In this document: in pieces, positions 58,344 through 64,000 of the stretch | How positions within the stretch are numbered: the first letter of the stretch is position 1 | How the letters are laid out: every line of letters starts with the position of its first letter | NCBI GenBank assembly: GCA_013397695.1 | Contig: VYZI01000147.1 | Span: 1,400,777-1,464,776, forward strand | Length of the DNA stretch: 64,000 nucleotides | Source: Centropus unirufus | Taxonomy: Eukaryota > Chordata > Aves > Cuculiformes > Centropidae | Reading direction: 5' to 3' | Notes under the pieces: model-generated | Database searches by the model: none | The model's input: only the letters and a program-made list of their open reading frames with translations | Told to the model about the DNA's origin: nothing | Translations under genes and position numbers: made by a program

Positions 58344-61300
58344 GTAATTAATTCATTATTGTATGTATTTTGCGTGTGGGGGCAAAGGTTTTGTTTCTAC
58401 AACAAATCAGCCTCTCAGTCTTAATACCCTAGAGACTGTTTTGTCTTCCATTTTAACTTCATGCTGTTTTGTAACTGTGCTTATGCAGCGCTTCTCTAAA
58501 ACACAAAATTTCTCAACTGTTTTCTGTGAAAACTTTGAATTCAAAAGGCATTTCAGCTCTATGGTTATTGGTGGTAGTGGCGGCATTATTATTATTCTTA
58601 AACTGACAGTGTCTTCTTTCCACAGACGTGATATTTTTCAGAAAACTGAGACTGTAACATTTTTATCTCCAAACATCACAGTAGTTTGTTTGAGATATGA
58701 GGGGAAGACAGACTGGTTCAGTAGTTTCTGAAAAAAATACTGCTGTTTTCAGTTACTTCAGCCCATGCTCATATTTTCATAATTTAGTTGGAATTTTCAG
58801 CTGAAAATGGACTGACAACTTTACCCTTCCCCTCACCTCCCAAATGATCTGATCAATATATACTTTCTCCCTCCTGCCCCAATCCTGTATCTTTCTGGTG
58901 CCACTGTCTTTCTATCTCCACCTTCCTCCAAGTATTTTCTGTGTACATTTATTCCTTATAATGCTCAGTTATGTGCCCCCTCTTTTCATTTTGCATCCAG
59001 CTTCTCTGAGGTACTTAAAGGCAACTTTTACAATGGGCTTTTCCCAGTTTCCCCAGCAGACCCCTTCTGCTCCTCTCCTCTGTGGTTTTAAAAGCCTTCT
59101 TCCCTCCCTTTGGCCTCTGGAAACTTGAACCTCTGTAGGATTAAAGGCACCACCACAGTGCTGTTGATGCAATAACTTCTTTCAGCAATTTCAACAGTGC
59201 TGCCCTTCAGCACAGATTTCTTGAAGGTCCTCTTAAAAGCTTCTTCATAACAAACACTGATGCACTGGGGTGGATAGCTGTGGAAATAGCTGATGTCCTA
59301 ATCTTGTAGATCTTGGTAATATTTGGCTGCCAGAAGAAAAGGCATTCTATAACTGGTATATTTTGTCTTGTCTGAGAGAAAAGGGTTGTAGTTCCTGGAG
59401 CAGCAAAGTAATTCGGGGGGTCTTTTTAGATAACTGCTTTAAAAACAAACCTAAACACAGTTCAGATACAAAAACATGCTGTTCATCTTATCTTTAAGTC
59501 TAGCACAATTATACCCCACTCCTTTTTTTTTTTTTCTCTGCAGCCTTTTCCCAAGACTTGATTCCACTACAGTGGCACATTTCATTCAGCCTGAATTCCT
59601 CCTAAGTCACGGTGGCTAGCATTTGCTCCTGAGTGGTTGTAGGCTCTTGGAGGCAGCCAGCCAATACCAAACATTGTGCACAAGGACTTAAGTAGCATTT
59701 AGGCCAGATGAATCTAGGCCACGAGTGCCACACTTTTTATGACATGTCCCATTGTAATGCTGTTTTTCCTCCTTTCTTTTGCTCTTGAATACAGATCCAC
59801 CCTGTAGGGATTTCTGAAGTATGTGGATAAAAGTACACATACGTATATGTATGTGTCTGCGTTGTTAGAAAAGAAAAATCTTTGAATATTTGGGTGCCAC
59901 AAAGACTCTTAGGACACATACTACTTATTTCCTTCTTAAACGTCCAGTATAAATATTTGTAACTAAGGGATGTCTATTCTGTGCGTTGCATTTACTCTTG
60001 TCAATAAGGCCATTGTGAAAATATGAAAACTATTAAAATATTTTGAATAGATAATAAAATTACCATATACCTAGTGTATCTAATAATTCAGAATTTTAAA
60101 GATTAAATAGAATTTTGTACATCTCGCACAAATAACTGTCAAATCATATTTCTGATTGCACAAAAATATGCTTTGGAAGCATGCTAAAGGTGCAATCCAA
60201 CACTGCAAAGTTAGGGAATGACAATTAAGTTTACTTAACATTTATGTAGCTTGCTATTTTCTAGATTTTTTTTTTTTAGATTTATTTTAACTAGAATTTT
60301 CTCCATGGTGTCCAATTGCTTCGATTAATTTGGCAGAATTTGCTTGAAATTGTGAAGGACAGTTTTCTTTGTAGGCATAGTCAGATGAGTGCAAAGTCCT
60401 TCACAAGTATTCGTGTGGCTGGTGTGATTTTGTATGGCCTTTTTTCACAAAAGTATGTCTTGGTCAAATGTATTAACTTTTTCGTGAGCCCATCAAGAAA
60501 CACATGGCTGGTGTGATCTGCTTGATCTCTCAGCTGTGTATCAGGTGGCTTTGTAGGAATCTGAAGGCAGTAGAGCCTCAGTGTGATAAGAAGGCTGCAA
60601 TAAATTTTTTTAACAGTAAAACATTTTTTGTTTTCCATAATCTCATCTTGGACACCACACAACTATTTTGGGGAAAAAAAAAGAATGCTTGGGCTGATAA
60701 ATGGCATGGAAAGTTGTGCCCAGGTTGTTACAGTTTGGCACAGTTAGAAGCATTTCAAAAAGCCTCTTCATGGAAAATGTAAAACTAACCCTAACTGAAG
60801 GAAATGCTACCAGCTCCTTTTATAGTAAACTCAAATTCCCGTTAGTTCCATTCTTCTTTGTTCAGATTTATCTACATTATAAAATCAGCATCCTTCAATA
60901 CAAAGAGAAGCATCTTTCCTTTACGGCTTGTCTTTAAAGGTAATTTCTGATCTTAGTCTTGGAGCCCATCTGTTTGGGTTCTGTTAGAGATATTCATTAA
61001 CAGGCAACTGAGAAGGCAGCTTGGTTTAATTTTTTTACTGTTTCCATAATAATTTGTTTCAAAGTCTTTGTGTTACAGAGTATACAAATGTCCTATTGAG
61101 GATGTATATTTAAATTTGCCAGAAATCCAAATAGTAAGTGTAGCTTCTGGAGTGAACAGTTTAGTGGGTTTTGCATATTTACAAGACACATTTGCAGTGT
61201 CTGAAGCTTCAAAAAGAGATGGAAGCAAGCCATGAAATGTTTTCTCCTTCATTCTCGTTGCTGGAAGAGATTGAAATGGGCTCCAAGCTTCAGAGCTGGT

Positions 61301-61718
61301 AGGGAAAGTAGCTTTCACTTTCTACTTAAATCCATAGAAGTTAAACTGGTCTTTGTGTGGCTCAGGCTGTACTTGAACTTTTTTACTGGTTAATATTGAT
61401 CATCTATTCAAAATAAAACACAGGGAATACATGTAAGAAGTAAATAAACATGTCTTTATAGTGCACTGTATTTATGAGCAAACTTGGTATTCATTGCACG
61501 CTCTTGGCTACAGCTGACAGTGCCTTTCTGACTAGCTGAGGTTTATTATCCAGCTTTTCCACTAGGGGAACCTGGAGCACATAGAAGAGTTGTTTGAAAC
61601 TCACCAGTTTTTACTTCTCAGCCAAGCACAGACATTGCTGCTTATCATCACTTAATGGAAGGTTTCACATACTCTGATTATTATTTTTACTTTTATTTGT
61701 TTTGTCTTTTTCTTTTAG
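58344..61718 (+). other. ABCD2: ABCD2 intron 4
   Basis: 3.4 kb, acceptor CTTTTTCTTTTAG. It contains a 16-bp perfect palindrome (58793-58808) and short T runs. No exon or transposon recognised. Confidence 0.88.
58793..58808. repeat. 16-bp perfect palindrome
   Basis: ATTTTCAGCTGAAAAT reads the same on both strands and has CAGCTG, an E-box, at its centre. It lies in ABCD2 intron 4. Possibly chance. Confidence 0.6.
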
Positions 61719-61813
61719 GGAGAGTTATTGATGTTGATCATGGAATTATTTGTGAAAATGTTCCTATTATTACTCCGAATGGCGACGTGGTGGTTTCCAG
61801 ACTAAACTTCAAA
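61719..61813 (+). CDS. ABCD2: ABCD2 exon 5 (start of nucleotide-binding domain)
   Basis: 95 nt between TTCTTTTAG and GTAAGA. With one carried base it encodes GRVIDVDHGIICENVPIITP, then NGDVVVSRLNFK, residues 462-493. This is the first beta-strands of the ATPase domain; the aromatic A-loop position is not obvious in this short stretch. It ends in phase 0. Confidence 0.96.
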
Positions 61814-63180
61814 GTAAGATGATATGCAAGAATCTTCTGATTGTTGCCATCCCATTAACATAAACAGCACAGCACAGAATTCATGTACCTTATGTTAAGT
61901 ACTTGGAGGAACATATGGATAAAAAGGGAAATCCAGAAAGGTAGGCATAGTAGCTGAATAGAGGCAGATATATGTAGTTTATCCTGCTCAAAGAAAGAGA
62001 AGAGAGGATTTCTAGTGCTGTCGCCAGGTGAAAAAAACAACATGAGATTTTCAAATGCCTGTATAGGAGTCTGCATCCATCTTTACCTAATTTCAATGAA
62101 ATTGGGATGCTTTACTCTCATAGGCTCCTATAAAGTTTGAGTTCGCAGCAACAGAGAAAAAAATGAGTATGTAGTTTTGCTTGATCCCCACGAAGAACAG
62201 TACTAACAGTTGGCAGCATAGTTCACACATCCAACTGTGGAGTCTTTACTGGGTAAAAACTTGTATTGTTTTTAAAAAGCTATTCCAGATATTATTTGGT
62301 ACCTGCTCACAATTATAATTGATGACCTTTACTGAGTTACTCGCATTTGTATTCCTATCTTATGCTCCAGTGCAGATACTATTACTTTAAAAAATAGTTG
62401 AAGGTATCAGAACACTAACATGAATAGTTCCAACAGGTGCTTTTGTTTAGCTGAAGCAGTGTTCCTCTTGTCACCTCTGCTGGTATAGGAATTAGCAACC
62501 AGTAGGACCAGGTCCTACCTATGGCAAAACTCAGAGTGGTGTCAGTGCAGACATCTCACATTTATAAAATTAGAAGTTTATTGTCGAGGAGACAAATATA
62601 TTTACTCATTTGGCTCTAGAGAAAACAAACAGAAAATGAAATATAGTCAAAATATTTATATAAAACATAGACTATGACATTGTAATTATACAGAAATACA
62701 CACTCACTTGCACAGGGTGACATTCAAATGAGTACAGCCAAGTGCAGCATAGTGAAATTAGCACTAGTAATTAAGTGGGAAAGGGCAAGGTGAAATAAAT
62801 TTTCCAAATCATTTGATCAGGATCCCATAGTTTAAATTAAATTAATGATGGGCATAGCTCTGCTCTGTATGCCATAACAGCTTTGGACCTAATCTGCGTT
62901 ATAATAATTGATTCTGACCGTGGTGTATTGACATTGTGATACAATCATTGTAGTTTATTGAAATTCTGAGACATTTTAGAAATTATTTTCATTATTTCAG
63001 TCCACATATTTCAAATGCCACTGTTTCCAGAATACTTGCATAAATATGTGCAGGTAATTAATGAAATAGGTTGATCATTTGATGTAAATGCTCACGTAAC
63101 TCCCTCTAGGGGTCTTAGTCTTGTGCCATGTATATTTTTCCATACATAGTAACATCTTTGCATTTTCCTTGCTATTGTAG
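61814..63180 (+). other. ABCD2: ABCD2 intron 5
   Basis: 1.4 kb with donor GTAAGA and acceptor TTGCTATTGTAG. No additional feature recognised. Confidence 0.88.
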
Positions 63181-63326
63181 GTCCAGGAGGGCATGAATCT
63201 TTTAATCACTGGACCCAATGGCTGTGGAAAGAGCTCCCTTTTCAGAATTTTAAGTGGTTTATGGCCTGTGTACGAAGGAGTTCTCTACAAACCCCCTCCG
63301 CAGCACATGTTTTATATACCACAGAG
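63181..63326 (+). CDS. ABCD2: ABCD2 exon 6 (Walker A)
   Basis: 146 nt between GCTATTGTAG and GTATGT. It encodes VQEGMNLLITGPNGCGKSSL, then FRILSGLWPVYEGVLYKP, then PPQHMFYIPQ and two bases. GPNGCGKS at residues 504-511 is the Walker A phosphate-binding loop. FYIPQ leads into the Q-loop glutamine. The signature LSGGE motif, Walker B and H-loop lie in exons beyond the right edge, so the gene is partial here (about 541 of roughly 730-740 residues). Nothing suggests inactivation. Confidence 0.97.
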
Positions 63327-64000
63327 GTATGTGTTTTGCTCAAGGTGATAACTATTTTTTCGTTGAATGAATTTTGATTCTGCTTCTCTGATTTTCAATC
63401 TGTGATATGTACAGCCAAGTTAAAAGGTGTTAACGACAACCTTAGCTGTGTGGAGACTTCTAAAAAAGCGATCCCTTTTCATTCTTGATGCAACTCGAAG
63501 TCACTGGAAAGGACTCACGTACACTCGTGACGTAGCCTGTGTTTCCCCGATGGCTAAAGTCCTGAATTGTTTGGATCATGGGAACAGACTAGGATCTGAA
63601 AGATATTTGGACTCGGCCTAAAAGATCTTAACTGTGATTTCACTTTAAAACCAAAGATCAAAACAATTGAGAGTGTTTTGGTTCCTAAATGTTGAATAGT
63701 TCAAAGTAATTTTCAAAGCTTCAACTTTTACACCAGAAAAAAACAGAATGCAATCCAATATAATATGTCCTCATTGCACTAAGGCAAACACGGCTTTTTT
63801 TGTGCTTTGTTTGTGTTCTGACTTGCTGTTGGACTCTCAGAACATAATTTAGCGCAATTGATTCTAGAATATCTCCTTAGAGACTTCTAACTAGGTTGTT
63901 TTGCAAAAGCAAATTCAAACACTGAGAATCTTTGATTGCTTTCTGTAGTTCATTTCTCCCCATGGGCAAAAGAGATATTCATGGTACAGTTTGTAGTCTT
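63327..64000 (+). other. ABCD2: ABCD2 intron 6 (5' part)
   Basis: Starts with donor GTATGT and runs off the window. The exon encoding the region after the Q-loop is not reached. A 64-codon frame at 63427-63621 has no ABCD2 similarity. Confidence 0.85.

Noticed and set aside
1..64000. CRISPR arrays, operons, rRNA, tRNA or intact viral genes
   Set aside because: None seen. The window is vertebrate nuclear DNA; the tandem arrays are minisatellites without spacers, and all transposon remnants recognised are CR1.

Overview
This window is nuclear DNA from a bird, taken from a draft assembly with one 159-base run of N. The evidence is threefold. Split exons have canonical GT/AG borders and kilobase introns. 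The interspersed repeats are almost all CR1 LINEs, including 3' ends with the sauropsid ATTCTATGATTCT tail. The gene order SLC2A13 - C12orf40/REDIC1 - ABCD2 is that of the human 12q12 neighbourhood, read in reverse. The species cannot be named from the sequence.

Layout. 1-11.4 kb: the last three coding exons of SLC2A13 (H+/myo-inositol symporter, + strand), then a long 3' UTR ending near two AATAAA signals and a GT-rich element at about 11.4 kb. 11.4-19.7 kb: intergenic, no supportable gene. 19.7-38.05 kb: a complete 13-exon model of REDIC1 (C12orf40, meiotic crossover factor) on the - strand. I assembled it from splice sites and matched phases: 2181 nt including the stop, 726 codons, no frame break. 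Its introns hold several CR1 remnants. Intron 1 holds a minisatellite of about 26 units, starting 45 nt from the exon 1 donor. 38.05-38.74 kb: GC-rich REDIC1 promoter. 38.74-47.9 kb: intergenic with two CR1 elements and simple repeats. 47.94-64 kb: the first six exons of ABCD2 (peroxisomal very-long-chain acyl-CoA half-transporter, + strand), through the Walker A exon. They are preceded by a nine-unit GC-rich minisatellite, a CCAAT/GC-box promoter and a short uORF. ABCD2 continues past the right edge.

SLC2A13 and REDIC1 are convergent. REDIC1 and ABCD2 are divergent, about 10 kb apart. The three genes have unrelated jobs (inositol uptake, meiotic recombination, peroxisomal lipid import); only the gene order is conserved. 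The observations most worth following are the avian REDIC1 gene model, a candidate LC8-type peptide in its C-terminus, and the fact that both large minisatellites sit beside GC-rich promoters. I found no wholly new system.
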